Shown: positions 45,668-57,845, counted from the first letter of the stretch. The stretch is DNA of 64,000 bases from Rhodococcoides kroppenstedtii (GCF_900111805.1 NZ_FOJN01000017.1:24363-88362); one strand, 5' to 3'. Numbers and translations: made by a program. The notes: a model not told the origin generated them from the sequence alone.

Positions 45668-46177
45668 ATGGAACAGACGTATTCCTTCGCCGGTCACAGC
45701 CCCTCCGTCGCCGAGGATGCGTGGCTCGCCCCGGGTGCCGCCGTGATCGGCCGCGCCACCCTCGCGGCCCGGACGGCCGTGTGGTTCAACGCCGTCGTCC
45801 GAGCCGACGCCGAGACCATCTCGATCGACGAGGAGAGCAACATCCAGGACGGATGCGCCCTGCACGCGGACCCCGGCGCACCGTTGACCGTCGGCAAGCG
45901 GGTGAGCGTCGGCCACAACGCCGTGCTGCACGGCTGCACCGTCGAGGACGACGTCCTGATCGGCATGGGCGCCACCGTCATGAACCACGCCCGCATCGGC
46001 ACCGGCTCCATCGTCGCCGCCGGCGCCCTGGTCACCGAGGGCACGCAGATCCCGCCGAACTCGTTGGTCGCCGGGGTTCCCGGCAAGGTGCGGCGCGAGA
46101 CCACCGAGCAGGAGCGCGAGGCCATCGGCTTCAACGCCTCCGGCTACGTCGCGTTGATGGAGCAGTACCGGGGCTGA
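45668..46177 (+). CDS. Gamma-class carbonic anhydrase family protein
   Basis: A 169-residue left-handed beta-helix protein built from hexapeptide repeats (IGRATLAARTAVWFNAVVRA, IGTGSIVAAGALVTEG). Metal-binding His residues are likely those in CALHADPG and VGHNAVLHG, as in the trimeric gamma-carbonic anhydrases, with the conserved NIQDG loop. Many members of this group lack measurable anhydrase activity, so the enzymatic role is tentative. It is a single gene on the plus strand. Confidence 0.85.
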   Translation: MEQTYSFAGHSPSVAEDAWLAPGAAVIGRATLAARTAVWFNAVVRADAETISIDEESNIQDGCALHADPGAPLTVGKRVSVGHNAVLHGCTVEDDVLIGMGATVMNHARIGTGSIVAAGALVTEGTQIPPNSLVAGVPGKVRRETTEQEREAIGFNASGYVALMEQYRG

Positions 46178-46205
46178 CCGTTCCGAACAAGCCTCGGAAC
46201 GAGAA

Positions 46206-46236
46206 AGCGGCTCCGAACGTGATGTCCGGAGCCGCT
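46206..46236 (-). terminator. Hairpin after tRNA-Pro / carbonic anhydrase gene
   Basis: A 10-bp stem, AGCGGCTCCG with CGGAGCCGCT, around an 11-nt loop. On the minus strand it is followed by TTCTC, so it can end tRNA-Pro transcripts. It also lies 29 nt past the carbonic anhydrase stop and may work in both directions. Confidence 0.6.
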
Positions 46237-46243
46237 CGTCGCG

Positions 46244-46317
<74 letters not shown>

Positions 46318-46338
46318 CGGTCCTCGTGACGAGGACCG
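46318..46338 (-). terminator. Hairpin between der and tRNA-Pro
   Basis: CGGTCCTCG and CGAGGACCG form a perfect 9-bp stem with a 3-nt loop, immediately 5' of the tRNA and about 90 nt after the der stop. There is no U-tract. It may end der transcripts or mark a processing point. Confidence 0.45.
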
Positions 46339-46429
46339 TGCATCCCCTCTCGGGAACGGTGAAACACTACCTCAGGCGCGGCGCCGGAAGCCAATCGCCT
46401 CGCGGCCTCCAGCCACCCCGCCTGCGTAG

Positions 46430-47866
46430 CTACTTCCGGCGATCGCGCTTCTCCCGGATCCGCACGGAGATACGCACGGGGCTGCCGTCGAAGTTGAACT
46501 CCTCCCGCAGCCGACGCTCGAGGAACCGCCGGTAGCCGGCCTCGAGGAAGCCTGTGGTGAACAGCACGAAGGTCGGCGGACGCGTCCCGGCCTGCGTCGC
46601 GAACATCACCCGCGGCAGGCGTCCGCCGCGCATGGGCGGCGGGGTCGCGGCGACGACGTCCTTCAGCCAGGAGTTCAGGCGACCGGTGGGGATGCGCTTG
46701 TCCCACGAGTCCAACGCGGTCTCGAGCGCGGGCACCAGCTTCTGCACGGCGCGACCGGTCCGAGCCGAGACGTTGACCCGCGACGCCCACGGCACGCGCG
46801 CGAGGTCGCGATCGATCTCCCGCTCGAGCTGGTGACGCCGGTCCTCGTCGACCAGGTCCCACTTGTTGAAGGCGATGACCAGCGCGCGTCCTGCCTCGGC
46901 GACCATCGACAGCACCCGCAGGTCCTGCTCGGAGATGACCTCGGAGGCGTCGATCAGCAGGATCGCGACCTCGGCGGCGTCGATGGCGCCACGAGTGCGG
47001 AGCGAGGCGTAGAACTCCGCACCGCTGGCGTGGGTGACGCGCTTGCGCAGGCCGGCGGTGTCGACGAACCGCCACACCTTGCCGCCGAGTTCCACCAGCG
47101 AGTCCACCGGGTCGACAGTGGTGCCGGCGACGTCGTGGACGACGGACCGCTCGTCGCCGGTCAGCTTGTTGAGCAGCGACGACTTGCCGACGTTCGGCTT
47201 GCCCACCAGTGCGACGCGACGCGGGCCGGCGACGCCGGTCCCCTCGCGCGGGGTCTCGGGAAGCACCTCGAGCACGTCGTCGAGCAGATCGCCGGTACCG
47301 CGGCCGTGCGTGGCACTGACCGTGCGCGGCTCGCCCAAGCCGAGCGACCACAGCGCCGCGGCCTCGGCCTCGGCGCGCTCGTCGTCGACCTTGTTGGCCA
47401 CGAGGATCACCGGGGTCTTCGACCGCCGCAGCACGCGCGCGACGGCCTCGTCGGTGGCGGTGGCGCCGACGACGGCGTCGACCACCAACAGGATGGCGTC
47501 GGCGGTGCGCATGGCCAGTTCGGCCTGCCGGGCCACCGACTGCTGCATCCCCTTCGCGTCCGGCTCCCAGCCGCCGGTGTCCTGCACCATGAAGCGGCGT
47601 CCGGCCCAGTTGGCCTCGTACGAGACGCGGTCACGGGTGACGCCGGGGACGTCCTCCACCACCGCTTCACGACGACCGATGATGCGGTTGACGAGGGTCG
47701 ACTTGCCCACGTTGGGCCGGCCGACGACGGCGAGGGTGGGGACGGCGAGCTCGGGCTCGTCACCCTCCGGCGCGTCGAGATCGACGTCGTCCCAGTCGGT
47801 TTCGTCGGTCCAGACGCCGTCGGAGGCGAAGACCTCGGTCACGTCGGTGAGGTCGTGGTCGCTCAT
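46430..47866 (-). CDS. der: Ribosome-associated GTPase Der (EngA)
   Basis: A 478-residue GTPase needed for 50S subunit assembly. It has two G domains: G1 motifs GRPNVGKST near residue 50 and GKPNVGKSS near 225, with NKVD and NKWD specificity motifs. A C-terminal KH-like domain follows and ends in a basic tail. An acidic N-terminal extension of about 40 residues precedes the first G domain, as in other actinobacteria. The ATG overlaps the cmk stop by 4 nt. Confidence 0.96.
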   Translation of the reverse strand: MSDHDLTDVTEVFASDGVWTDETDWDDVDLDAPEGDEPELAVPTLAVVGRPNVGKSTLVNRIIGRREAVVEDVPGVTRDRVSYEANWAGRRFMVQDTGGWEPDAKGMQQSVARQAELAMRTADAILLVVDAVVGATATDEAVARVLRRSKTPVILVANKVDDERAEAEAAALWSLGLGEPRTVSATHGRGTGDLLDDVLEVLPETPREGTGVAGPRRVALVGKPNVGKSSLLNKLTGDERSVVHDVAGTTVDPVDSLVELGGKVWRFVDTAGLRKRVTHASGAEFYASLRTRGAIDAAEVAILLIDASEVISEQDLRVLSMVAEAGRALVIAFNKWDLVDEDRRHQLEREIDRDLARVPWASRVNVSARTGRAVQKLVPALETALDSWDKRIPTGRLNSWLKDVVAATPPPMRGGRLPRVMFATQAGTRPPTFVLFTTGFLEAGYRRFLERRLREEFNFDGSPVRISVRIREKRDRRK

Positions 47867-48561
47867 GATCGAGCTCCTTGCAGGTCGTGGACCAGGCGCA
47901 GCAGGGCGTCGATGACGCCGTCCTTGGTCAGGTCGCTCGTGTCGACGGTGACGGCGTCGTCCGCGGGACGCAACGGCGACAAGGCGCGCGTCGAGTCGGC
48001 GAGATCGCGTCGCTGGACGTCGGCGAGCACGCCGGCGTAGTCGTCGCCGCGGCCGTCGGCCACGTTCTGGTCGTTGCGCCGCGCGGCGCGGGTCTCTGCG
48101 GACGCGGTCAGGTAGATCTTCAGGTCGGCGTCGGGCAGGACGACGGTGCCGATGTCTCGCCCCTCGACCACGACGCGGTCGCTGCGCATCGCGATCTCCC
48201 GCTGCATCGCCACGAGCTTCTCGCGCACGGCCGGGACGGCGGACACAGCGGAGACCGCCGCGGTCACCTCGCCGCCGCGGATGGGTCCGGTGACGTCCTC
48301 TCCCGCGACCTCCACGCGTTCGGCGGTCGGGTCGGTCCCGATCTCGAGCGGCAGCGACGCGACGGCTGCGGTCACGGCGTCCACGTCGGTGGAGTCGACC
48401 CCCTGCGAGAGCACCCACACCGTGGCGGCGCGGTACATCGCGCCGGTGTCGAGGTACGACGCGCCCAGGCGCGACGCGAGCAGCCGCGACACCGACGATT
48501 TGCCGGTGCCCGACGGGCCGTCCATCGCGACGATCAGACGCTCGCCTCCGGCGGTGCTCAC
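47863..48561 (-). CDS. cmk: Cytidylate kinase
   Basis: A 232-residue enzyme that phosphorylates CMP and dCMP to the diphosphates. The P-loop is [11 protein letters not shown], followed by [26 protein letters not shown] and a RRNDQ motif. The GTG overlaps the rluB stop, and its own stop overlaps der (ATGA). The rluB-cmk-der order is conserved in actinobacteria. Confidence 0.96.
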   Translation of the reverse strand: MSTAGGERLIVAMDGPSGTGKSSVSRLLASRLGASYLDTGAMYRAATVWVLSQGVDSTDVDAVTAAVASLPLEIGTDPTAERVEVAGEDVTGPIRGGEVTAAVSAVSAVPAVREKLVAMQREIAMRSDRVVVEGRDIGTVVLPDADLKIYLTASAETRAARRNDQNVADGRGDDYAGVLADVQRRDLADSTRALSPLRPADDAVTVDTSDLTKDGVIDALLRLVHDLQGARS

Positions 48562-49562
48562 AGTCCCACCGCCCCGTAGAGGCTGCCGACCTCGCCGCGA
48601 CCGAGGACGCGGAGCGTGCCCGGCCGCTGATCGCCGAGGGCGACGGCGCCGATGTCGGTGCGGACCAGGCGCCGCACCGGGAATCCGACCGCGTCGAAGA
48701 GACGACGGACGATGTGCTTGCGGCCCTCGTGCAGCACCACCTTGACCAGCGTGCGGCCCTCGTTGACGTCGAGGATCGTGAAGGCGTCGACCTTGGCCGG
48801 TCCGTCCTCGAGCTCGACCCCGGCGCGCAGCTGCTTGCCGACGCTGCGCTCCATCACCCCGTGAACCGTGGCGAGGTAGGTCTTGGACACCTCGAACGAG
48901 GGGTGCATGAGCCGGTGAGCGAGTTCGCCGTCGTTGGTCAGCAGGATCAGGCCCTCGGTGTCGGCGTCGAGGCGGCCGACGTGGAAGAGCCGCTGCCCGG
49001 CCTGGACCCGCTCGGAGACGATGTCGCCGATGCAGGGGCGACCGAGGTCGTCGGACATCGTGGACTGCCAGCCCCGCGGCTTGTTCAGCGCGATGTGCAC
49101 CAGGTCGGCTTTGACCACCACGCGGATGCCGTCGACCCGCACGACGGCGCTGCCCGGGTCGACGCGCACGCCCTGCTCGGTGACGATGCGGCCGTCGACC
49201 TCGACGCGACCCTGCTCGATGAGTTCCTCGGCGGCACGGCGCGAGGCGACGCCGGCCTGCGCCAGCACCTTCTGCAGCCGCACCCCGTCCTCGGGCGCGA
49301 CGTGGGGGCGCCGTGAGGTGTCGGTGTTCTGATGCCGTGCCGGCTTGGCGTTGGAGATCGTCGGCGTCGCGGGGGTCGCCTTCTCGGGCTTCGCCTTGCG
49401 CGCGCCGGCCTTCGGCTTGCGGGGGTACTTTGCCCCGGTGGTGCGCGTCTCGGTCCGGCGGGTGTACGCCGCGGCGGCGACCTTCTTGTTGGGGCGCTTC
49501 TTCTTGCGTTCGGGATTGTCGTCCCGGTCCGGTGTGCCGTCACGGCGAGCGGAGTCAGTCAC
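48558..49562 (-). CDS. rluB: 23S rRNA pseudouridine synthase (RluB family)
   Basis: A 334-residue enzyme expected to convert a uridine of 23S rRNA helix 90-92 to pseudouridine. The first ~90 residues are Lys/Arg/Ala-rich and low-complexity, then an S4 domain ([20 protein letters not shown]) and the synthase domain with the catalytic Asp in [17 protein letters not shown]. The GTG start at 49562 is the first available. It follows scpB by 9 nt. Confidence 0.93.
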   Translation of the reverse strand: MTDSARRDGTPDRDDNPERKKKRPNKKVAAAAYTRRTETRTTGAKYPRKPKAGARKAKPEKATPATPTISNAKPARHQNTDTSRRPHVAPEDGVRLQKVLAQAGVASRRAAEELIEQGRVEVDGRIVTEQGVRVDPGSAVVRVDGIRVVVKADLVHIALNKPRGWQSTMSDDLGRPCIGDIVSERVQAGQRLFHVGRLDADTEGLILLTNDGELAHRLMHPSFEVSKTYLATVHGVMERSVGKQLRAGVELEDGPAKVDAFTILDVNEGRTLVKVVLHEGRKHIVRRLFDAVGFPVRRLVRTDIGAVALGDQRPGTLRVLGRGEVGSLYGAVGL

Positions 49563-49571
49563 TGCGTCTAC

Positions 49572-50258
49572 CTATTCGTCTGTCTCGGTTCCGAACTCGG
49601 TCGTCGGGTTCGGGTCGGCCTCGGCTCGGCGCTGTGCACGCAGAACGCGAGGGTCGCTGTCCATGCTGTCATTGATGTCGTCGATCATGTCGACGCCGGG
49701 CAGCAGCGGTGCCAGTTCGGGAAGGTCGCCCAGGGACGACAACCCCAACCGTTCGAGGAACATGTCCGTGGTGACGTACTGCGTCGCACCGGAATCGGGA
49801 TCGGGTCCCGCCTCGGCGATCAGTCCGCGGGCGAGAAGCGTCCGCATCACACCGTCCACGTTCACCCCGCGCACCGCACCGACCCGTGCGCGGGTAACCG
49901 GTTGACGATAGGCGATGACGGCCAGCGTTTCCAACGCCGCGCGCGTGAGCTTGGACCGGGCGCCGTCGAGGAGGAGCCGCTCGACGTACGGCGCGTACTC
50001 CGTCCGGGTGTAGAACCGCCAGCCGTCCCCGACGAACCGCAGGTCGATGCCGCTGCCCCGCGCCGTGAAGTCGGCCGAGATCCGGGTGAGCAACGCCTCG
50101 ATGCGGGGTCGGTCACACCCGGTCGCGGAGACCAGCTGCTCGACGGTCGCGGGGCTGTCGACCACCAACAGGATGGACTCGAGGGCTCCGCGCAGCTCGA
50201 CGTCGGTGAGCGTCTCGGCCGGCTGCTCGTCGGTCGGCTCGTGCTCCGGCTCGGTCAT
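49572..50258 (-). CDS. scpB: Segregation and condensation protein B
   Basis: A 228-residue partner of ScpA and Smc in the chromosome-organising complex. It carries the two winged-helix repeats of ScpB: LRGALESILLVVDSPATVEQ and LTRAALETLAVIAYRQPVTR, followed by RGVNVDGVMRTLLARGLI. The ATG at 50258 overlaps the scpA stop (ATGA). The C-terminus is acidic. smc is not in the window. Confidence 0.94.
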   Translation of the reverse strand: MTEPEHEPTDEQPAETLTDVELRGALESILLVVDSPATVEQLVSATGCDRPRIEALLTRISADFTARGSGIDLRFVGDGWRFYTRTEYAPYVERLLLDGARSKLTRAALETLAVIAYRQPVTRARVGAVRGVNVDGVMRTLLARGLIAEAGPDPDSGATQYVTTDMFLERLGLSSLGDLPELAPLLPGVDMIDDINDSMDSDPRVLRAQRRAEADPNPTTEFGTETDE

Positions 50259-51106
50259 CCGTAGTCCTCCATGCGAGTGGTGTCGACGTCGTCCTGGTCG
50301 CCGGTCCACTGCACCTGCAGCGCTCCGAGCGCCTCCGGCTGATCGAAGGTGACGGCCTTCTCCCGGTACAGCTCGAGCAGGGCCAGGAACCGGACGACGA
50401 TCTCGACGGGCGCGGTGCAGTCCGCCACCAGGTCGGCGAACCCGGTCCAGGCGCCCGCGCCTCGCTCGCGCAGCATCGCCAGCACCGTCGCGGCGTGCTC
50501 GGCCACCGAGACGGGGGCCTCGTGGAGGTGGCCGAGTCCGACCGTGGGGACCTCGCGGGGACGGAACGCCGCGGCCGCGATGTCCGCGAACCGCGCCGGG
50601 TCGACACCGAGCAGCACCTCCGGCAGCAGCCCCTCGAACCGCTCCTCGAGCGCCACCGACCGCGGGTAGCGGCGCAGCGCCGCACTCTCGAGCTCGCCGA
50701 ACAGCTGAGCCACCTGCTTGTACGCCCGGTACTGCAGCAACCGGGCGAACAGCAGATCCCGCACCTCGAGCAGGGCGAGGTCCTCGGCGTCGTCGACGTC
50801 ACCCGCCGGGAGCAACCGGGCGGCCTTGAGGTCGAGCAGCGTCGCCGCGACCACCAGGAATTCGGTGGTCTGATCGAGCTCCATCGCGGCGCCGAGCTCG
50901 CGGGTGTAGGCGATGAACTCGTCGGTCACCACGTGCAGCGCCACCTCGGTGACGTCCAGCCGGTGCTGGCCGATGAGGGTGAGCAGCAGATCGAACGGAC
51001 CCTCGAAGTTGTCCAGCCGGACCTGGAAGCGCGACCGCGTCGATCGCTCGATCGGCGGGGTGTCGGGCCCGGCGGGCTCGGCGGGCTCGACCGGAGGCGC
51101 CGTCAC
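50255..51106 (-). CDS. scpA: Segregation and condensation protein A
   Basis: A 283-residue kleisin that bridges the Smc heads. The N-terminal helix FQVRLDNFEGPFDLLLTLIG and the C-terminal winged helix (VEIVVRFLALLELYREKAVT) are typical. The GTG overlaps the parA stop (GTGA), and its own stop overlaps scpB. This order of parA, scpA and scpB links replication-origin segregation to chromosome condensation. Confidence 0.94.
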   Translation of the reverse strand: MTAPPVEPAEPAGPDTPPIERSTRSRFQVRLDNFEGPFDLLLTLIGQHRLDVTEVALHVVTDEFIAYTRELGAAMELDQTTEFLVVAATLLDLKAARLLPAGDVDDAEDLALLEVRDLLFARLLQYRAYKQVAQLFGELESAALRRYPRSVALEERFEGLLPEVLLGVDPARFADIAAAAFRPREVPTVGLGHLHEAPVSVAEHAATVLAMLRERGAGAWTGFADLVADCTAPVEIVVRFLALLELYREKAVTFDQPEALGALQVQWTGDQDDVDTTRMEDYG

Positions 51107-52065
51107 CCGCGCGGCGCGGTGTCTCGGTGGATGACCTCGCGCGCCAGTGCTCGATACGCCTCCGCGCCGGACGATTTGGGCGCCCAGGTGGTGATCGGTT
51201 CGCCGGCCACCGACGTCTCCGGGAACCGCACGGTGCGGGTGATGACGGTGTCGAAGACCACGTCGCCGAAGACCTCGACGACCCGGTTCATGACCTCGCG
51301 CGAGTGCAGCGTGCGCGCGTCGAACATGGTCACGACGATGCCTTCGAGGGTGAGCCGCGGGTTGAGCCGGTCCCGCACCTTGTCGACGGTGTCGTTGAGC
51401 AACGCGAGGCCGCGCAGGCTGAAGTACTCGCACTCCATCGGGATCAGCACGGAGTCGGCGCACGCGAGCGCGTTGACCGTCAGTAGACCCAGCGACGGCT
51501 GGCAGTCGATGAGGACGTAGTCGTACCGGTCCAGCACGGGGTGGAGCACCCGGCCGAGCGTCTGCTCGCGGCCGACCTCGGTGACCAGCTGGATCTCCGC
51601 CGCGGACAGATCGATGTTGCTGGGCAGCAGGTCCATCCCGTCCACCCGCGTGCGCATGAGCACGTCGTCGATCGACACGCGCGGTTCGACCAGCAGGTTG
51701 TGCACGGTGAGCTCGAGTTCGTGGTGCGGCACACCGAGCCCGGCGGACAGGGCGCCCTGCGGGTCGAGGTCGACCAGCAGGACACGACGACCGAACTCCG
51801 CCAGCGACGCGCCGAGGTTGATGGTCGACGTCGTCTTGCCGACGCCGCCCTTCTGATTGCACATGGCGATGACGGTGGCGGGGCCGTGCGAGGTCAACGG
51901 GGCCGGCTCGGGAATCGCGCGCGGGACGCGGCCCGTGGGGCCGACGTCGGTGCTCGGACCCGACTCGACGAGTTCCGGCTCCGGTGCGCGCGTCCGGAAC
52001 AACGCGCCGTCGTCGTGGGCCGTGGACACCCGCGCACCTCCCCTCGCCTCGTACGGATCGGTCAC
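51103..52065 (-). CDS. parA: ParA-family chromosome segregation ATPase
   Basis: A 320-residue ATPase with a deviant Walker A motif, CNQKGGVGKTT, then LLVDLDPQGALSAGLG and YDYVLIDCQPSLG. It resembles Rv1708, which also sits next to scpA. It is distinct from the origin-proximal ParA and has no parB partner here. Two starts are possible. The GTG at 52065 is preceded by TAGCGT and 6 nt, which fits a leaderless transcript. The GTG at 52029 has GGGGAGG 7 nt upstream and gives 308 residues. Confidence 0.9.
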   Translation of the reverse strand: MTDPYEARGGARVSTAHDDGALFRTRAPEPELVESGPSTDVGPTGRVPRAIPEPAPLTSHGPATVIAMCNQKGGVGKTTSTINLGASLAEFGRRVLLVDLDPQGALSAGLGVPHHELELTVHNLLVEPRVSIDDVLMRTRVDGMDLLPSNIDLSAAEIQLVTEVGREQTLGRVLHPVLDRYDYVLIDCQPSLGLLTVNALACADSVLIPMECEYFSLRGLALLNDTVDKVRDRLNPRLTLEGIVVTMFDARTLHSREVMNRVVEVFGDVVFDTVITRTVRFPETSVAGEPITTWAPKSSGAEAYRALAREVIHRDTAPRG

Positions 52066-52110
52066 ACGGGAACGCTACCGCGTGGACCGGTGGCGGCCGA
52101 CGCGGACACG

Positions 52111-53037
52111 CTACCGAGCGCGCGGATGGGCTTCGGCCCACACCTCCCGCAGCGTCGTGACCGTCACGAGGGTGTAGATCTGCGTGGTGGTCACCGACGC
52201 GTGGCCGAGCAGTTCCTGCACCACGCGCACGTCCGCCCCGCCGTCGAGGAGATGGGTGGCGAAGGAGTGCCGCAGGGTGTGCGGGGACACCCGCGAGCCG
52301 ATGCCGGCCCGCTCGGCCGCGGTCTGGAGCACCTGCCAGGCGCTCTGCCGGGACAGTCGTCCACCGCGGACGTTCAACAGCAGGGCGGGGGTGCCGCGGG
52401 AGACGAGGGCGGGACGTCCGCGCACCAGGTACGCGTCGACCGCGGCCATGGCCGGTCGGCCGACCGGCACCACCCGCTCCTTCCCGCCCTTGCCGCGCAG
52501 GATCACCGAACGCGACACGGTGTCGATGTCGTCCACGTCGAGGCCCACCGCCTCCGAGATGCGGGCGCCGGTGGAGTACAGCAGCTCGAGCAGCGCGCGG
52601 TCCCGCAGACCGCGGGGCGTGTCGGACGACTCCCCCGCGGCCGCGTCCAGCAGCGCGAACACCTCGTCGACCGGCAGCGACTTCGGGAGACGGCGGCCGG
52701 GTGCGGGCGGTTTGACCGCGGCGGCGACGTCCGTCTCCACGGTGCCCTCGGTCACCGCGAACCGATGCACGCCGCGGACCGCGATGACCGCGCGCGCCGC
52801 CGAGCTCGACGCGAGCGGAGGGAAATCGTCGGTGCCGACGCGCAGCGCCTCGACGAAGTCGCCGACGTCGTGCCGGGTGACGTCGGCCAGCCGCGTCCGC
52901 CCCCGATGGGCGAGGAAGGTCGCGTAGCGCCGCAGATCTCGGCGATACGACGTCACGGTGTTGCGCGCCGCACCGCGCTCCACCGTCAGATGGTCGAGGT
53001 AGGCCTCGATCACCTCGGTCGGGCTGTCAGCCGCCAT
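52111..53037 (-). CDS. xerD: Site-specific tyrosine recombinase XerD
   Basis: A 308-residue recombinase that resolves chromosome dimers at dif. The N-terminal SAM-like domain starts [19 protein letters not shown]. The catalytic residues are present: Arg in TGARISEAV, Lys in GKGGKER, HxxR in [11 protein letters not shown], His in [10 protein letters not shown] and Tyr in IYT. The ATG at 53037 gives the family length and overlaps the NUDIX gene by 11 nt; a GTG 36 nt upstream is possible. The XerC partner gene is not here. Confidence 0.93.
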   Translation of the reverse strand: MAADSPTEVIEAYLDHLTVERGAARNTVTSYRRDLRRYATFLAHRGRTRLADVTRHDVGDFVEALRVGTDDFPPLASSSAARAVIAVRGVHRFAVTEGTVETDVAAAVKPPAPGRRLPKSLPVDEVFALLDAAAGESSDTPRGLRDRALLELLYSTGARISEAVGLDVDDIDTVSRSVILRGKGGKERVVPVGRPAMAAVDAYLVRGRPALVSRGTPALLLNVRGGRLSRQSAWQVLQTAAERAGIGSRVSPHTLRHSFATHLLDGGADVRVVQELLGHASVTTTQIYTLVTVTTLREVWAEAHPRAR

Positions 53038-53656
53038 GGGCGCGGCGCTGCTCGAACGCCGTCGGACGGTCACGCCACGGCGCGTCGGCGGGCCGCATCG
53101 GGACGGACCGGGACCGCACCGCCGCGACGGCGAGGATGCCGGCGACCGCGGACGCGTTCACGATCTCCCCGGACAACACCCGGGCGAGCGCGTCCTCGAC
53201 CGACAACCGAACCAGCTCGATGTCCGCTTCCTCGTCGCGGGCCTCCGGACGATCGACCTCCGACAGGCCCTCGGCGAGGAAGATGCGGACGGTCTCGTCG
53301 GTGAACCCCGGTGACGCCGCGACGTCGACCAGCACCGAGAACGACTCGGCCGCCAGTCCGGTCTCCTCGGTCAGCTCCCGTCCGACCGCGTCGACGGGGT
53401 CCTCACCGGGCTCGTCGAGCAGCCCTGCGGGCAGTTCGAGCAGCCGGCGGCCGAGGGGATGCCGGTACTGCTCGATCAGGACGATGCGGTCCTCGTCGTC
53501 GATCGCCACGACGGCGACGGCACCGTGGTGCTCGATCACCTCGCGCTCGGCCGTCCGGCCGCCCGGCATCGCGACACGGTCCCGCCGCAGGGCGAGGATC
53601 GCCCCCTGGTACTCGAGCTCGCTGCCCAGCACCTCGAAGTCGTGCCGCTCCGCCAC
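53027..53656 (-). CDS. NUDIX hydrolase, ADP-ribose pyrophosphatase-like
   Basis: A 209-residue NUDIX protein of the ADP-ribose pyrophosphatase group. The Nudix box is complete in [20 protein letters not shown] followed by ETGL, with [19 protein letters not shown] upstream. It would cut ADP-ribose to AMP and ribose 5-phosphate. The position between pyrG and xerD matches Rv1700. The GTG start at 53656 lies 6 nt after the pyrG stop. Confidence 0.9.
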   Translation of the reverse strand: MAERHDFEVLGSELEYQGAILALRRDRVAMPGGRTAEREVIEHHGAVAVVAIDDEDRIVLIEQYRHPLGRRLLELPAGLLDEPGEDPVDAVGRELTEETGLAAESFSVLVDVAASPGFTDETVRIFLAEGLSEVDRPEARDEEADIELVRLSVEDALARVLSGEIVNASAVAGILAVAAVRSRSVPMRPADAPWRDRPTAFEQRRAHGG

Positions 53657-53662
53657 GTCGCC

Positions 53663-55492
<1,830 letters not shown>

Positions 55493-55601
55493 TCATCGAG
55501 TGGTTCGGAATACGGCCGACCCACGGGACTTCACGGTAACACCTTCGTGCCCCGAGAGGGGTCACCGCGAGGCGTGTCCACCGTCCCGGACCGGCACTCG
55601 T

Positions 55602-56549
55602 CTACCGGGCCGGTGCTCCCACCGTGACGGCCGTCGCGCCGGGACCGGTGCCGTACCGCCCCGACGCCCCGCCGAGCTGCTCCTGCAGAGCCAGGACGGT
55701 GGTGATGCGCCCCGACACCCGATCGACGTCGTCGACGGTGCTGGTTCCGGCGGCGAGCGCGGAATCCGAGCGCACGACGGCGATCGGACCGCTCCCCGTC
55801 GCGGACTCCGGCCGACCCGCCAGGACGACGCCCGCACCGCGGCCGTCCAACGACCCGGCGAAGCGGGCGACTATGGCGCCCCGGTTGCCGTCGGCACCCG
55901 GGTCCTGCGCCGCCCCGGTCACGATCACGGCCAGCTGCGCCGGAGCCACCGCACCGTCGTCGTAGGTGAGGAATCCGCCGCCCCGCAGCGTGTCGAGGGC
56001 CAGCGCGAGTTCGTCCGGCGTGCTCTGCGGCTGCGCCGAGGCCGGGTCGAGCAGCAGGACGGTCCCCAGCAGGTCGCCCGCGAGGCTGCCCTGGTCGACG
56101 GCGCCGGTCCGCAGCTGAGCGCCGGCGGGGACGACGTTGGTCAGCCGGGTCCGCAGATCGTCGCCGCTGGCCGCGGAGACGAAGGCCTCGGTCAGTCCGA
56201 CGCGACCGCTGATCCGGCCCCCGGCGTCCCCGATCAGTCGGGACACGCCGTCGACGTCGGCGGGGTCGGCGTCCGGCGTGGTGATGACGACGACCGACCG
56301 GTCGGCGAGAGCGCCGGCGACGACCCGCGTGGCGACGGCGTCGTCGAATCCGTCGGCTGCGTTGAGCCGCTCACCGAGGGCGTTGTTGGTCGATTCGAGG
56401 TCGTCGACCTGGCTCTGCAGGTCGTCACGATCGTCGCGCAGGCCGGACAGAACGCGGCCGGACAGCAGCCCGGAGCCGAGGACCACCCCCACTGCCAGCG
56501 CCAGGAAGACCGCGATGAGCGAGACGGTGTGCTGGCGGAGCGAGATCAC
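55602..56549 (-). CDS. steB: SteB/MctB-family protein
   Basis: A 315-residue protein with one N-terminal helix (about residues 8-30, VSLIAVFLALAVGVVLGSG) followed by a coiled coil (DDRDDLQSQVDDLESTNNAL) and a periplasmic alpha-beta domain. The M. tuberculosis homologue Rv1698 (MctB) was linked to copper efflux, while the corynebacterial homologue SteB works with SteA in cell separation. The GTG at 56549 overlaps the steA stop (GTGA), which supports a joint SteA-SteB role. Confidence 0.88.
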   Translation of the reverse strand: MISLRQHTVSLIAVFLALAVGVVLGSGLLSGRVLSGLRDDRDDLQSQVDDLESTNNALGERLNAADGFDDAVATRVVAGALADRSVVVITTPDADPADVDGVSRLIGDAGGRISGRVGLTEAFVSAASGDDLRTRLTNVVPAGAQLRTGAVDQGSLAGDLLGTVLLLDPASAQPQSTPDELALALDTLRGGGFLTYDDGAVAPAQLAVIVTGAAQDPGADGNRGAIVARFAGSLDGRGAGVVLAGRPESATGSGPIAVVRSDSALAAGTSTVDDVDRVSGRITTVLALQEQLGGASGRYGTGPGATAVTVGAPAR

Positions 56550-57730
56550 CGAAGCAGCCCCTGAACCCACAGCGCGAAGGAGTTCCAGGTGTCGATCGCC
56601 CAGTCGAGGGTGGCGCCGCTGCCGTTGGTGACCACGAGCGCCACGATGACGGCGACCAGCGCCGCGAGCACCAGCAGTGCCACGGCCGCGCCGGACACCC
56701 GGCTGCGGTACAGAGTGGCCATCGCCTTGGCGTCGACGAGCTTGGGTCCGACCTTGAGACGGGTCATGAAGGTCGACGGGGTGCTCGCTCGCTTGCCGGC
56801 GTCGAAGAACTCGTCCAGCGACGCGGAGCAGCCGACGGTGACGATCAACGAGGCGCCGTGGTGGTCGGCGAGCAGCAACGCCAGATCCGACGCCGTCCCG
56901 GTCGCGGGAAAGGTCATCGCCCCGATGCCGAGGTCCTGAATGCGTTCGAGGCCCTTCGCGTGGCCGTCGGAGTCGGCCGGGAGCACCACCTCGGCGCCCG
57001 ACTTCAGCGTCCTGCTGCTCACGTCGTCGGGATCGCCGACGATGAGGTCGGGGCGGTATCCCGCGTCGGCGAGGGTGTCGGCACCGGCACCGACGCCGAT
57101 GAGGATCGGCGAGTACTCCTTGACGAACGGTCGCAGCGCCTTGAGGTCGGCGACGTGGTCGGGCCCCTCGGCGACGACGACCACGTGCCGGCCCGCCATC
57201 GCGACGTCCACGTCGGGCACGCCGACACCGTCGATCAACAGCGGCGACTCGGTGCGAATGAACTCGATGGTGTTGCCGGAGAACGCTTCCAGGTGATCGA
57301 TGAGACCGGACTTGGCCTCGATCATCCGGTCGGAGACGTCGGCCTCGGTCTGTTCGGTGCCCTCGGCCAGGACCCGCTCGCCCGTGTACACGGTGCCGTC
57401 GTGCAAGCGCACCTTGGCGCCGTCCTTGATCTTCTTGAGCGCGTCGGGGCCGGCCTCGTCGATGAGGACGATCCCGTTGGCCACGAGCACCTCGGGACCG
57501 AGGTTCGGGTAGCGCCCGGAGATGGAAGCCGACGCGTTGACCACGGCGGTGACACCGGCCTGCACGAGCTGGTCGGCCGTGATGCGGTCGAGATCGAGTT
57601 CGTCGAGAACGACGACGTCGCCCGGACCGACACGGCGCAGCAGCTTGGCCGTGGAGCGGTCGACGCGGGCGATTCCCGTGACTCCGGGAAGCGAGTCGTG
57701 ACTACGCGAGAGCAGAGCCGGCATCTTCAT
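56546..57730 (-). CDS. steA: SteA-family cell-separation protein
   Basis: A 394-residue cytosolic protein with a C-terminal transmembrane helix (about residues 352-375). It contains the thiamin pyrophosphokinase-like fold with VGDPDDVSSRTLKSGAEVVL and SISGRYPNLGPEVLVANGI. Homologues are Rv1697 and C. glutamicum SteA, which acts with SteB and the RipC-FtsEX pathway to separate daughter cells. The ATG at 57730 gives the usual MKMPALL start; a longer form from 57784 is unlikely. Confidence 0.9.
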   Translation of the reverse strand: MKMPALLSRSHDSLPGVTGIARVDRSTAKLLRRVGPGDVVVLDELDLDRITADQLVQAGVTAVVNASASISGRYPNLGPEVLVANGIVLIDEAGPDALKKIKDGAKVRLHDGTVYTGERVLAEGTEQTEADVSDRMIEAKSGLIDHLEAFSGNTIEFIRTESPLLIDGVGVPDVDVAMAGRHVVVVAEGPDHVADLKALRPFVKEYSPILIGVGAGADTLADAGYRPDLIVGDPDDVSSRTLKSGAEVVLPADSDGHAKGLERIQDLGIGAMTFPATGTASDLALLLADHHGASLIVTVGCSASLDEFFDAGKRASTPSTFMTRLKVGPKLVDAKAMATLYRSRVSGAAVALLVLAALVAVIVALVVTNGSGATLDWAIDTWNSFALWVQGLLR

Positions 57731-57845
57731 GCGTTCGATGATGCGGAACGACGCGCCACCGATGAGGGAGGCGCGCCGTATCAACTACCACATCGTTCAC
57801 ACGAGTCACATCAGCGGGTGCGTCGACCCGGGATCGATCGCAGGG

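Noticed and set aside
52111..53037. Tyrosine recombinase as a prophage or island integrase
   Set aside because: Sequence and neighbours (pyrG, NUDIX, parA, scpAB) identify the chromosomal XerD; no attachment repeats or phage genes are near.
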